Shown here: piece after piece, positions 33,263-41,082 of the stretch | Numbering within the stretch: the stretch's first letter is position 1 | How the letters are laid out: the number at the start of each line of letters is the position of its first letter | Assembly (NCBI GenBank): GCA_005884765.1 | Contig: VAZV01000156.1 | Coordinates: 1-41,082, forward strand | From: Alphaproteobacteria bacterium | GTDB taxonomy: Bacteria; Pseudomonadota; Alphaproteobacteria; Rhizobiales; Xanthobacteraceae | Reading direction: 5' to 3' | Length of the DNA stretch: 41,082 nucleotides | The notes under the pieces: generated by a model | Databases searched by the model: none | Told to the model about the DNA's origin: nothing | What the model saw: only the letters and a program-made list of their open reading frames with translations | Translations under genes and position numbers: made by a program

Positions 33263-35431
33263 ATGCGAGACCGTTCGAATAGCCGTGGCGGATTTGACCG
33301 CGTATTGGTGGCCGTCGCGGCGACTTTCCTTGCGACCTCGGCGCTGGCCCAGGACCGGTCACGCAGCACGCCTGCGGAGCTCGCGATCGACGCCGCGATC
33401 CCGCGCCCCGAGCCTGCCAACGTCCCGCCTCCGACCATCAACGATTTCAAGATGGATTCAACGGCGTCGGTGCCCGATACGGCCAAGGCTGAGGCTGCCA
33501 AAACCCCCGAGAAGACGGAAGCCGCCAAGCCGTCCAACGTCGTCGCCGCGCCGCCAACCGACGCCGGCAAACCCAACGCCGCAATCGCTCCCTTGGCATC
33601 GCCCGCAACAGCATCGCCTCCCGCTGCTGCCGCCGCTGCTCCTTCCGCCGAGCAGCCGAAGGAGGCGACCAAGGAGCTGGCGGCGGAGCCGGTGAAAGGT
33701 GCCAGCAATGTTGCCCCCGCAGATCAGCCGGTCGCCGACAAATTGAAGGAAATGCTGGGCGGAAAATCCGTGCGCTATTTCGATCGCAAGACCGAACGTG
33801 GCGCGGTTGAGAAGTTCTACGGCGCGCGCGAATTCGCCCCGCTCTGGACACAGGCGGGCAGCCTCACGGAGTCCGGCAAGGGCGTGATTGCCCGCCTGAA
33901 GGATGCCGCATCCGATGGTCTCAACGCTGCCGATTACCCGGTGCCCGATTTCGCTGCTGCGACCACGCCGGATGCGCTGGCGGAGGCCGACCTGAAGCTT
34001 ACCGCCAGCATGCTGGATTACGCCCGCCAGGCGCAGAGTGGCCGCATGCACTGGTCGCAAGTCTCAGCCGACATCTCCTATCCCGAGCACCCGATCGATC
34101 CCAATGAAGTGCTGGCGAACGTCACCAGCGCGAAAAATGCGTCCGCGGCGCTCGACAGCTACAACCCGCCGCAGAAGCTCTACAAGGAGCTCAAGGCGAA
34201 GCTCGCCGAATTGCGCGGCCAGGGCGACGGACCGGTGATCCAGATCGGCGATGGTCCGGTGCTGAAATACACGCCGCCCCGCGGAAAGAAGCAGCCCGAA
34301 AGCGTGATGGAAGATCCGCGCGTGCCGCAGCTGCGCGCCAAGCTCGGCCTGTCGGAGAACGCCGACGACACCCGTTACGACGCCAAGGTCGCCGAAGCCG
34401 TGCGCAAATTCCAGGAAGGCGCCGACCTCAAGGCCACCGGCATGCTCGACGGCGGCACGCTCAGGGCGCTGAACAGCCCGAAGCGCGACAAGCAGATCGA
34501 CATCGTGGTCGCTAACATGGAGCGCTGGCGCTGGCTGCCGCGCGACCTCGGTGCGCCCGCAATCGGCGATGCCTATGTCATCCTCAACATTCCCGACTAC
34601 ACGCTGAAAGTGATGCAGCATGGCGCGCAGGTCTGGACCACCCGCGTGGTGACCGGAAAGCCGGGCATTCACGCCACGCCGCTGTTGAGCGAGACCATGA
34701 AGTTCATCACGGTCAATCCGACCTGGAACGTGCCGCCGTCGATCATCTACAACGAGTACCTGCCGGCGCTGCAGCAGGACCCGACCGTGCTGCAACGCAT
34801 GGGGTTGAGGCTGGAGCAAGGCCGCGACGGCTCCATTCACATCTCGCAGCCGCCGGGCGAGGCCAACGCGCTCGGGCGCATCCGCTTCAACTTCCCCAAC
34901 AAGTTCCTGGTCTACCAGCACGACACCCCGGACAAACATCTGTTCGCCAAGGAAGAACGCGCCTTCAGCCACGGCTGCATGCGGGTACAGAATCCGGATC
35001 AATACGCGTCCGTCCTGCTCAACATCACCCTGCCGAACGAGCGCTACACGCCGGAGAAGATCCGCAGCATGTATGGCTCGAGCGAGATCGACCTGAAATT
35101 CCCGACGCCGATCCCGGTCAACATCACCTACCAGACCGCATTCGTGGATGACGGCGGCAAGCTGCAAATCCGCAAGGATGTCTATGGCCGCGACGCCACC
35201 ATGATCGCGATGCTCAGGAACGCAAAAGGCAGGGATCTGGAGAACGTGGTCGCGCATTCGCAGCCGAGCTATTCGCGCCCGCCCGGAAGCAGTCTGCCGG
35301 CAGGCGTGAGCTTCGCGAGCGACAACTCCTTTTCTTCCGGGCCCTCGTTCTTCGAACGCCTGTTCGGCGGGCCGCCGACGCCCCCTGCCGCGATCGGCCG
35401 GCCTGGCCAGCAGCGGCGCGTGTACCGCTAG
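33263..35431 (+). CDS. L,D-transpeptidase, YcbB/LdtD-like, with Pro/Ala-rich linker
   Basis: Periplasmic cell-wall enzyme of about 722 residues that makes 3-3 cross-links in peptidoglycan or attaches proteins to it. Order: signal peptide (RVLVAVAATFLATSALAQ, cleavage near residue 28); a Pro/Ala/Glu-rich low-complexity region (about 30-160); a scaffold domain (REFAPLWTQAGSLTESGKGV); a peptidoglycan-binding segment (VAEAVRKFQEGADLKATGML); and the catalytic YkuD domain with SHGCMRVQ, nucleophile Cys at about 572. The tail is Ser/Pro/Gly-rich. AAGGGG precedes the ATG at 33263. The next gene, on the same strand, is also a peptidoglycan protein. Confidence 0.93.
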   Translation: MRDRSNSRGGFDRVLVAVAATFLATSALAQDRSRSTPAELAIDAAIPRPEPANVPPPTINDFKMDSTASVPDTAKAEAAKTPEKTEAAKPSNVVAAPPTDAGKPNAAIAPLASPATASPPAAAAAAPSAEQPKEATKELAAEPVKGASNVAPADQPVADKLKEMLGGKSVRYFDRKTERGAVEKFYGAREFAPLWTQAGSLTESGKGVIARLKDAASDGLNAADYPVPDFAAATTPDALAEADLKLTASMLDYARQAQSGRMHWSQVSADISYPEHPIDPNEVLANVTSAKNASAALDSYNPPQKLYKELKAKLAELRGQGDGPVIQIGDGPVLKYTPPRGKKQPESVMEDPRVPQLRAKLGLSENADDTRYDAKVAEAVRKFQEGADLKATGMLDGGTLRALNSPKRDKQIDIVVANMERWRWLPRDLGAPAIGDAYVILNIPDYTLKVMQHGAQVWTTRVVTGKPGIHATPLLSETMKFITVNPTWNVPPSIIYNEYLPALQQDPTVLQRMGLRLEQGRDGSIHISQPPGEANALGRIRFNFPNKFLVYQHDTPDKHLFAKEERAFSHGCMRVQNPDQYASVLLNITLPNERYTPEKIRSMYGSSEIDLKFPTPIPVNITYQTAFVDDGGKLQIRKDVYGRDATMIAMLRNAKGRDLENVVAHSQPSYSRPPGSSLPAGVSFASDNSFSSGPSFFERLFGGPPTPPAAIGRPGQQRRVYR

Positions 35432-35477
35432 ACTAGGGCGCCACCTGCCGTTCGCCTAAATCCCTCCGAGAAAACGA

Positions 35478-35501
35478 CGATCTCGCCTTCGGGCGAGATC
35501 G
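35478..35501 (+). other. 10-bp stem with UUCG tetraloop downstream of the transpeptidase
   Basis: CGATCTCGCC (35478-35487) and GGCGAGATCG (35492-35501) close on TTCG, which as RNA gives the very stable C(UUCG)G tetraloop. It stands 47 bases after the stop. No T-run follows, so a factor-independent terminator is not complete; it may protect the 3' end. Confidence 0.6.
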
Positions 35502-35620
35502 CTTAACGTTAACCACTCTCCACCCCCATTTCGGCGGCGAGCACTTTTTCGCCACACTCGACGGGTTAGGTTAAGATCGACTTGGGGGGTGGGGTAAAAT
35601 TCAATTGACCCACCCGAAAC

Positions 35621-35636
35621 TTAAGACTGCGTTAAC
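35621..35636 (+). promoter_or_regulatory. CtrA binding box
   Basis: TTAA (35621-35624), seven bases, then TTAAC (35632-35636): an exact match to the CtrA consensus TTAA-N7-TTAAC of alphaproteobacteria. It lies 66-81 bases ahead of the likely start of the DUF882 gene. Further half-like sites (TTAACGTTAACC at 35503-35514, TTAGGTTAAG at 35565-35574) occur nearby. The match is seen; regulation by CtrA is inferred. Confidence 0.65.
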
Positions 35637-35701
35637 CCTCTTTCGCCACATGGGGTAGCGGAAGAGTTCCTCGATCGGTTGTCGTCAGGGTGGGCTCATT
35701 C

Positions 35702-37261
35702 GTGCTGACTGGTTTCGCACGCCAATTCAATTCGCGATCGTTGCCGAAAGCCGGGTATCACCTCGGCCTGACATCCTTGTTACTGCTGATGGGCGCGGGA
35801 TCGGTGCACGATGCGACCGCATTGAATGAAACCCGCACGCTTTCCTTTCACCACACCCATTCCGAGGAAGACCTCACCGTCACCTTCAAACGCGACGGGC
35901 GCTACGATGAACAGGCGCTGAAGCAGCTCAATCACTATCTCCGCGACTGGCGTACCCAGGACGAGACCGTGATGGACCGTCACCTCTTCGACATCCTCTG
36001 GGAAGTCTATCGCGACGTCGACGGCAAGCAGCCGATCCAGATCATCTCCTCCTATCGCTCCCCCGCCACCAACGCCATGCTCCGTCGCCGCTCGTCGGGC
36101 GTCGCGCGCTTCAGCCAGCATATGCTCGGCCATGCGATGGATTTCTTCATCCCGGGCGTCCCGCTCGAGCAGATCCGGTATGCCGGGCTGAGGCTGCAGC
36201 GTGGCGGCGTCGGCTTCTATCCGACGTCAGGCTCGCCGTTCGTCCATCTCGACACCGGCAGCATCCGTCACTGGCCGCGGATGAGTCACGATCAGCTCGC
36301 CAAGGTATTCCCCGATGGGCGCACGGTGCATGTCCCGACCGACGGCGTGCCGCTTAAGGGCTATGAACTCGCCCGCGCCGACATCGAAAAGCGCGGCGAT
36401 GGGGATGGTGCTGCGACGATCGGCAAAGCGGGCTTCTTCGCGTCGCTGTTCAAGGGCAAGTCGAACGACGACGAGGACGAGGCCGCGAGCCCAGTTGTCA
36501 ATGAGAAGCCGACGACGGCCGCCGCTACCGACGCGAAGCCGGCCGATCCGGTGCCGGTGCCGCGCGCGAAGCCGCAGGTCGCCGCCGCCTTCCAGCTCGC
36601 GTCCGCGGACGCCCAGCTCGTGAAATCGAAACAGCCAGTAGCCGCACCGGCGGAGCAAAAACCGCAGACGCCGGCTGACATCATCAATGCCCGCGGCTTC
36701 TGGGACGACGCCGGCGCAACGCCGGCCCAGGCCTCACCCGCGCAGGTTGCGGCGATCAGGGCCCGCGAAGCGTTAGCCGCTACGGCCGACCCGCAGCCGA
36801 CCGCGAGCGTTCCCGCCGCCTACCAGGCGATGGCCTATGCCCCGGCGGCGTCATCGCCGGTTGACCGCAACAACGTTGTGGCTGCCAGCGCGCCGATCCC
36901 CCGCAGCATCCGGCCGGCGCCACGCAATGCCGCCGCTGTCACCGAGATCAACAGCGTTGCCGCCAAGGGCCCGCAAGGCACCGGCGTCGCCACCTCGACC
37001 CGGTTGTCGGCCGGCAGGGGCAGCGATATCTGGATGCGCATCATGATGTTGGCGCCGAGCGCGAGCACGATGTCGGTGACCATGCTGGGCGATGTCGACC
37101 TGACCCAGATGCGCGGTTTCTTCGTGAAGCCGCAAGCCGTGATCGCGATGCGTTTTTCGGACGATCCGATGCTGGGAATGAGCTGCGATCGCTTCGCCGG
37201 CTCAGCGATCACGACGATCGAGACCACCTCATTCGTGCTGCGCACCGCGTCGTTGCGCTGA
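35702..37261 (+). CDS. M15-like (DUF882) periplasmic peptidoglycan hydrolase-type protein
   Basis: About 519 residues. N-terminal membrane/signal segment (YHLGLTSLLLLMGAGSV), then a DUF882/peptidase M15-type domain to about residue 210, with SSYRSPATNAML, SQHMLGHAMDFFI (zinc-type His and Asp) and PFVHLDTGSIRHW. MepK/YcbK of E. coli, of this family, cuts 3-3 cross-links made by L,D-transpeptidases, and here the gene follows an L,D-transpeptidase. The remaining 300 residues are Ala/Pro-rich, followed by a short folded end (VTMLGDVDLTQMRGFFVKPQ). GTG starts at 35690 and 35702 are possible; the second has a GGTGG site at good spacing. A CtrA box lies upstream. Confidence 0.87.
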   Translation: MLTGFARQFNSRSLPKAGYHLGLTSLLLLMGAGSVHDATALNETRTLSFHHTHSEEDLTVTFKRDGRYDEQALKQLNHYLRDWRTQDETVMDRHLFDILWEVYRDVDGKQPIQIISSYRSPATNAMLRRRSSGVARFSQHMLGHAMDFFIPGVPLEQIRYAGLRLQRGGVGFYPTSGSPFVHLDTGSIRHWPRMSHDQLAKVFPDGRTVHVPTDGVPLKGYELARADIEKRGDGDGAATIGKAGFFASLFKGKSNDDEDEAASPVVNEKPTTAAATDAKPADPVPVPRAKPQVAAAFQLASADAQLVKSKQPVAAPAEQKPQTPADIINARGFWDDAGATPAQASPAQVAAIRAREALAATADPQPTASVPAAYQAMAYAPAASSPVDRNNVVAASAPIPRSIRPAPRNAAAVTEINSVAAKGPQGTGVATSTRLSAGRGSDIWMRIMMLAPSASTMSVTMLGDVDLTQMRGFFVKPQAVIAMRFSDDPMLGMSCDRFAGSAITTIETTSFVLRTASLR

Positions 37262-37312
37262 TCGCTTTTTCCAGAAACTTTCCAACAGCCGCCGGATAGT
37301 TTTGGCGCCGGA

Positions 37313-39070
37313 TCAGGCCGGCAGTCCTGCTTTGAGGAGGCCGGCCTCGTGACGCTCTCGGTCGACTTCGCGCTTATAGTGCTGAGTAGCGAGGTAGGCG
37401 GCCACCGAGAATTTCGGCTCGCGCTTTAGGACCTCCGCCGCGTGTGCAGTGGCGGCGACCGCATTGCCCATTTGCGCGAACGTGGCTGCAAGGAAGGCGT
37501 GATGCGCGTGGTCAGGCCGTGTGATCCGCGAGAAGGCCTCGGCGGCTTCGGCGTATTTCTCGGCGCAATAGCAGGCACGCCCAAGGTGGCTCCAGAAGCG
37601 CTCCGGGTGGTACGGGTTGAGGCGCATCGCCCTCTTGATCCAGTCGATGCCCTCCTCCGGCCGCCCAAGCCAGGTTAGAAGCTCGCCCTGCTGCACCACA
37701 ACGAGGTCGTAGTTGGGATTGAGCGCGAGCGCCCGTTCCTGATGGTACGCGGCCTTTTCATGATCGTCGCGATTCAGGTTTAGTGCGGCGAGAATCCGGT
37801 GCACGTCGCTGTCATTGTCATCGAGCGCCAGCGTGATCTCCAGCTCCGCGGCCACTTGCTGGAAGGTCGCGTCGCGATCCGCGCACCAACTATAAACCCA
37901 CGTCTGGCCCAGCACGCATGCCTTCCAGGCATGAGCGTGAGCATAGTTCGGATCGAGCGCCAGGGCGCGGTCCAGCAAACGCTGGGCTTCCGCGTTGTCC
38001 TGACGTGTAGAGCGGTGATGCAGCACCTTAGCGGCCAGCACGCACTCATAAGCGGCCATGTTGTCGGTCGGCTTGCGCTTTGCGCGGTCGTGCGTGGCGG
38101 CCTCGACGCGGCCGGGAAGCGTCGCGACGATCGCGCGGGTCATCTCGTCCTGGAGGGCAAAGATATCCTCAAGCTTGCGGTCGTAGCGCTCAGCCCATAC
38201 GTGCCGGTCGGTTTCTGCGTCGATCAGCTGCACCGTGACGCGGACCCGATCACCCGCCTTCCGCACGCTCCCCTCGAGGACGTAATCGACGCCGAATTCG
38301 CGCGCGACCTCCTGCACCTTGACCGCCTTGCCCTTGTGCACGAAGGTCGAGTTGCGCGAGATGACAAGCAAATCGTGGAAGCGTGACAGCTCCGTTATGA
38401 TGTCCTCGCTGAGGCCGTCCGCGAAAAATTCCTGCTCCGGATCGCCGCTCATGTTGACGAGCGGCAGCACAGCGATGGACGGCTTCTTGGAAGTCGGCGT
38501 CGCCGCCTTCAACGCCTCTGGCGCGGTTTTTGGCTCCGGATCCAGCCGGACCCGGAAGACACGGATCGGACGGGCGATGTTCTTGACGCTCTGGTCGCCG
38601 AGATCCTCGAATGCGAGGTCATCGAGCCGGTCGCCGACCTGATCGCGCACAGCGCCCGAGACACAGATGCCGCCGGGCTCGGCAAGCATCTCAAGGCGCG
38701 CGGCCACGTTGACGCCGTCGCCAAAGATATCGTTCTCCTCAACGATCACGTCACCGAGATTGATGCCGATGCGGAACTGTATCCAGCGCGCGGGCGAGAT
38801 GTCCGCGTTGCGTCGCGCCATCCGGCGTTGAACCTCGGCCGCGCACAGCACCGCGTCGGCGACACTGTGAAACTCAACCAGCATGCCGTCGCCGGTGGTC
38901 TTGATGATACGGCCGCGGTTCTTCGCGATGGCCGGATCGATGAGCTCGATCCTATGGGTCTTGAGGCGCGCGAGTGTCCCCGTCTCGTCGACCTCCATTA
39001 GCCGACTGTAGCCGACCATGTCGGCGGCGAGGACAGCTGCGAGCCTGCGCTCTGGTCCCGGCACGACCAT
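37313..39070 (-). CDS. class III adenylate/guanylate cyclase with TPR domain
   Basis: About 585 residues, no signal peptide. Residues 1-180 form a class III cyclase domain: AAVLAADMVGYSRLME (first metal Asp), IIKTTGDGMLVEF (second metal Asp), GDVIVEENDIFGDGVNVAARL (with the Asn and Arg of the active site). Residues about 200-300 resemble the TolB-like region common in such proteins (IAVLPLVNMSGDPEQEFFAD, LSEDIITELSRF). The rest is tetratricopeptide-type helices (ALALDPNYAHAHAWKA, RALALNPNYDLVVV). The ATG at 39070 is chosen; the open frame continues to 39478 but there it runs over gapR in another frame. Likely a cyclic-AMP signal enzyme with a protein-binding arm. Confidence 0.9.
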   Translation of the reverse strand: MVVPGPERRLAAVLAADMVGYSRLMEVDETGTLARLKTHRIELIDPAIAKNRGRIIKTTGDGMLVEFHSVADAVLCAAEVQRRMARRNADISPARWIQFRIGINLGDVIVEENDIFGDGVNVAARLEMLAEPGGICVSGAVRDQVGDRLDDLAFEDLGDQSVKNIARPIRVFRVRLDPEPKTAPEALKAATPTSKKPSIAVLPLVNMSGDPEQEFFADGLSEDIITELSRFHDLLVISRNSTFVHKGKAVKVQEVAREFGVDYVLEGSVRKAGDRVRVTVQLIDAETDRHVWAERYDRKLEDIFALQDEMTRAIVATLPGRVEAATHDRAKRKPTDNMAAYECVLAAKVLHHRSTRQDNAEAQRLLDRALALDPNYAHAHAWKACVLGQTWVYSWCADRDATFQQVAAELEITLALDDNDSDVHRILAALNLNRDDHEKAAYHQERALALNPNYDLVVVQQGELLTWLGRPEEGIDWIKRAMRLNPYHPERFWSHLGRACYCAEKYAEAAEAFSRITRPDHAHHAFLAATFAQMGNAVAATAHAAEVLKREPKFSVAAYLATQHYKREVDRERHEAGLLKAGLPA

Positions 39071-39159
39071 CTTTTTCGGACCCTTCCCCCGCAGCCTAGC
39101 AGATGAGAGGCTTTTGCCCAAGATTGGGCGGGCCGAAAGTGTCCGACGGTTAGCGCCCC

Positions 39160-39429
39160 TTACAGCATCCCCAACGCCTGCATGTAGGTTTCCAGGATGG
39201 TTTCCTGCTCGGCCCGCTCGTTGGCGTCCTGCTTGCGCAGCCGCACGATGGTGCGCAGCGCCTTGACGTCGAAGCCGTTGCCCTTGCTCTCGGCATACAC
39301 GTCGCGGATGTCGTCGGAGATCGTCTTCTTTTCTTCTTCCAGCCGCTCGATGCGCTCGATGATGGCCTTGAGCTGGTCCTTTGCAAATTTTGTCGCGGGC
39401 GCTTCCTTGACGGCGGCGGAGGTGGCCAT
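39160..39429 (-). CDS. gapR: GapR family DNA-binding protein (DUF2312)
   Basis: An 89-residue protein, [20 protein letters not shown], with the family core [40 protein letters not shown] and [12 protein letters not shown]. GapR of Caulobacter is a nucleoid protein that clamps overtwisted, AT-rich DNA ahead of replication and transcription. The ATG at 39429 has AGGAG six bases upstream; the longer frame to 39483 is rejected. Directly downstream on the same strand is the cyclase gene (89-base gap). Confidence 0.93.
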   Translation of the reverse strand: MATSAAVKEAPATKFAKDQLKAIIERIERLEEEKKTISDDIRDVYAESKGNGFDVKALRTIVRLRKQDANERAEQETILETYMQALGML

Positions 39430-39636
39430 CTTGTACTCCTGAATGGAACTGGCGATTGAGGCGAAAGAAGCGCCGCACGTCACCGCGCAGCGCTTTCCAA
39501 AACGACCCTCAAGTTTGCCGCGCCTTGCGTCAAGGCGACATCGCGCTCATCCACAGCGCGCCCACAGGAGAAAGAAAGACCCTGTTCCCTCCGTCGTCAT
39601 TGCTGTGCGAAAAGCAAAGCAACGATCCAAAATGAA

Positions 39637-39939
39637 TCAGTGCCCGCTTTGGGCCTTCTTCATCGCAGCTAACTGCTCGGCGCTCGCGCTGCCTTGATGG
39701 GTTGCCTTCCAGGTCTCATAGGGCATGCCGTAAACCGCCTCTCGGCTCTCGTCCTTGGTAAGGCTCACGCCTTTCGCGTCGGCTGCATCCTTGAGCCAGT
39801 TGGACAGGCAGTTGCGGCAGAAGCCGGCGAGATTCATCAGATCGATATTCTGGACATCGGTCCGCTCGCGCAGATGCTCAACCAGGCGGCGGAAGGCCGC
39901 CGCTTCAAGCTCCGTTCTGGTTTTGTCGTCGATCGCCAT
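39637..39939 (-). CDS. DUF1244 family protein
   Basis: A 100-residue soluble, helical protein. The block FRRLVEHLRERTDVQNIDLMN, followed by LAGFCRNCLSNWLKDAA with a C-x2-C pair, and YGMPYETWKATHQ, match what I recall of DUF1244, a short proteobacterial family of unknown function. The two cysteines could bind metal; this is inference. It stands between gapR (same strand, 207 bases) and a divergent DUF1036 gene. Confidence 0.88.
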   Translation of the reverse strand: MAIDDKTRTELEAAAFRRLVEHLRERTDVQNIDLMNLAGFCRNCLSNWLKDAADAKGVSLTKDESREAVYGMPYETWKATHQGSASAEQLAAMKKAQSGH

Positions 39940-40130
39940 GGTGATGATCCCGTGAGTTTTGGGCTAGATATGGCTATTAGATGTGCGTCGTCACTTGATT
40001 TTGCCATATCGCAGCGCAAACAAGGTGTTACCAGGAAGTTTCCGGATCGTGAAAAAAGTACCGCCCTGCCGGTTGACAGTGCGCGCCACCCTACGCGAAA
40101 TCGTCAATCAATTGAGATAGCCTCGCGCAT

Positions 40131-40733
40131 ATGACGCCCTGGAGTTTCATCCACACCAATCGAATTTCCGCATGGCTGCCCGCCGGTACGATACCGGCGC
40201 TGGCGTTTGCTGTCCTCTGCCTCTGGAACAGTCCGGCGGCGGCGGATTTTCGTTTGTGCAACAATACCTCCAGCCGGGTCGGCATCGCGCTCGGCTACAA
40301 GGATGCCGAAGGCTGGACCACCGAAGGCTGGTGGAACGTTTCCTCGCGGAGCTGTGAGACGCTGCTAAAGGGAACGCTGGTCGCCCGTTATTATTACATC
40401 TACGCGCTCGACTACGATCGTGGCGGCGAGTGGTCGGGGCAGGCGTTCATGTGCTCACGCGACAAAGAATTCACCATCAAGGGGACCGACAATTGCCTGG
40501 CGCGTGGTTTCGACCGCACCGGCTTCTTTGAGGTCGACACCGGCGAGCAGCGTGCCTGGACTGTGCAACTGACCGAATCCAACGAGCAGCCGGCGCAGCA
40601 GCGCGTGCCCGGGATACCGGGAACGGTGGGACCGGGTGGCAACGTTCCAGGCCTGCCCAGTCAGCCGGGCGGGACGCCCCCGGGCGCGTCTGGCCTGCCG
40701 CCGCCGGCCGCAGCGCCCGGAAGCAAACAATGA
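40131..40733 (+). CDS. DUF1036 family secreted protein with Gly/Pro tail
   Basis: A 200-residue exported protein. Signal peptide (hydrophobic IPALAFAVLCLWNSPAAA, cleavage before DF at about residue 39), then the DUF1036 domain with FRLCNNTSSRVGIALGYKD, WTTEGWWNVSSRSCETLL and YYYIYALDYDR, and four or more cysteines that may form disulfides. The last 45 residues are Gly/Pro-rich (PGIPGTVGPGGNVPGLPSQP), collagen-like and probably disordered. The stop overlaps the start of the pyruvate kinase gene (ATGA, 40730-40733), so both are on one message. Function of the family unknown. Confidence 0.88.
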   Translation: MTPWSFIHTNRISAWLPAGTIPALAFAVLCLWNSPAAADFRLCNNTSSRVGIALGYKDAEGWTTEGWWNVSSRSCETLLKGTLVARYYYIYALDYDRGGEWSGQAFMCSRDKEFTIKGTDNCLARGFDRTGFFEVDTGEQRAWTVQLTESNEQPAQQRVPGIPGTVGPGGNVPGLPSQPGGTPPGASGLPPPAAAPGSKQ

Positions 40734-41082
40734 GACGGCTGCGCCGCATCAAGATTTTGGCGACGCTTGGCCCCGCATCTTCGGACAGCGCGATGATTCG
40801 CCGCCTGTTCGAGGCCGGTGCCGACGTCTTCCGCATCAATATGAGCCACACGCCGCACGACAAGATGCGCGAGCTTGTCAAGACCATCCGCAATGTCGAG
40901 AGCAGCTATGGCCGCCCCATCGGCATCCTCGTCGACCTTCAGGGACCCAAGCTGCGTCTCGGTTCGTTCACGGAAGGCGCGGTCCAGCTCCACAACGGCC
41001 AGAGCTTCGTGCTGGATTCGGATAAGGCCCCCGGCGACAACAGCCGCGTCCAGTTGCCCCATCCGGAGATCCTCGCGGCGCT
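40730..41082 (+). CDS. pyk: pyruvate kinase, N-terminal part (cut by window end)
   Basis: Glycolytic enzyme turning phosphoenolpyruvate and ADP into pyruvate and ATP. Only the first 117 codons lie in the window; the frame is open to the edge. The N-terminus has the family blocks RIKILATLGPASSDSAMI, LFEAGADVFRINMSHTPHDK and GILVDLQGPKLRLGSF, with the Arg and Asn-x-Ser of the active site (RINMS). The ATG overlaps the stop of the DUF1036 gene (ATGA). The break is due to the window, not to a damaged gene. Confidence 0.95.
   Translation, partial: MRRLRRIKILATLGPASSDSAMIRRLFEAGADVFRINMSHTPHDKMRELVKTIRNVESSYGRPIGILVDLQGPKLRLGSFTEGAVQLHNGQSFVLDSDKAPGDNSRVQLPHPEILAA

Noticed and set aside
34064..35257. 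397-codon open frame on the minus strand
   Set aside because: Shadow of the L,D-transpeptidase catalytic half, which carries the intact SHGCMR motif.
39071..39478. N-terminal 136-residue extension of the adenylate cyclase
   Set aside because: This part of the frame overlaps gapR on the same strand in another frame and is Arg/Gln-rich; the cyclase domain starts right after the ATG at 39070.
40073..40101. TTGACA as a -35 box for the DUF1036 gene
   Set aside because: The hexamer is perfect but no acceptable -10 box is found 16-18 bases downstream.

Overview
The window reads as chromosomal DNA of a high-GC alphaproteobacterium of the Bradyrhizobium type (Nitrobacteraceae). Pointers are a GapR (DUF2312) gene, an aa3-oxidase subunit IV micro-gene, three-gene pntAA-pntAB-pntB transhydrogenase, an S21 protein with a Gly/Arg-rich tail, an EcfG-type promoter, a CtrA box, and several palindromic intergenic repeats of the kind I associate with that group. 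This assignment is made from memory of those families, not from a search. Gene order is mostly housekeeping; I see no tRNA, rRNA, CRISPR array, transposase or prophage gene.

Layout. 1-5.3 kb: ketone-body CoA-transferase pair (scoB, scoA, minus), an AsmA-like protein, a tiny secreted protein under a probable EcfG promoter, and an unknown membrane-anchored helical protein. 5.3-13.6 kb: two ABC importer operons facing each other across a 157-bp palindromic element. The left one (plus) has a binding protein and two permeases but no ATPase; the right one (minus) has an ATPase and two permeases of polyamine type but no binding protein, and is headed by a GlpD-like flavoprotein whose expected substrate-binding residues are replaced. 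13.6-20 kb: a PAS-GGDEF-EAL protein, an LhgO-like flavoprotein, two YdcH-type micro-genes, two small unknown genes preceded by tandem 15-16 bp repeats, and a second, soluble GGDEF protein. 20-22.2 kb: purE-purK and rpsU with a clear terminator.

22.2-29.4 kb (all minus): a Pro/Ala-rich anchored protein, a cupin, a Ca2+/H+ antiporter-like protein, an alpha/beta hydrolase, pntB-pntAB-pntAA, the cytochrome oxidase subunit IV micro-gene, and a Doc toxin paired with a MazE/AbrB-type antitoxin behind an operator-rich promoter. 29.5-37.3 kb: oligoendopeptidase F, an orphan NtrC-type response regulator, an L,D-transpeptidase and an M15-like (DUF882) cell-wall protein; the last is preceded by a perfect CtrA box. 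37.3-41.1 kb: adenylate cyclase with TPRs, gapR, a DUF1244 protein, a DUF1036 protein, and the 5' end of pyruvate kinase, cut by the window edge.

The most interesting points are the GlpD homologue with a rewritten active site beside two complementary, incomplete ABC importers; the structured repeat lying between the binding-protein and permease genes; the duplicated promoter/ribosome-site repeats ahead of two unknown small genes; the Doc/MazE hybrid with nested inverted repeats; and the EcfG and CtrA sites.
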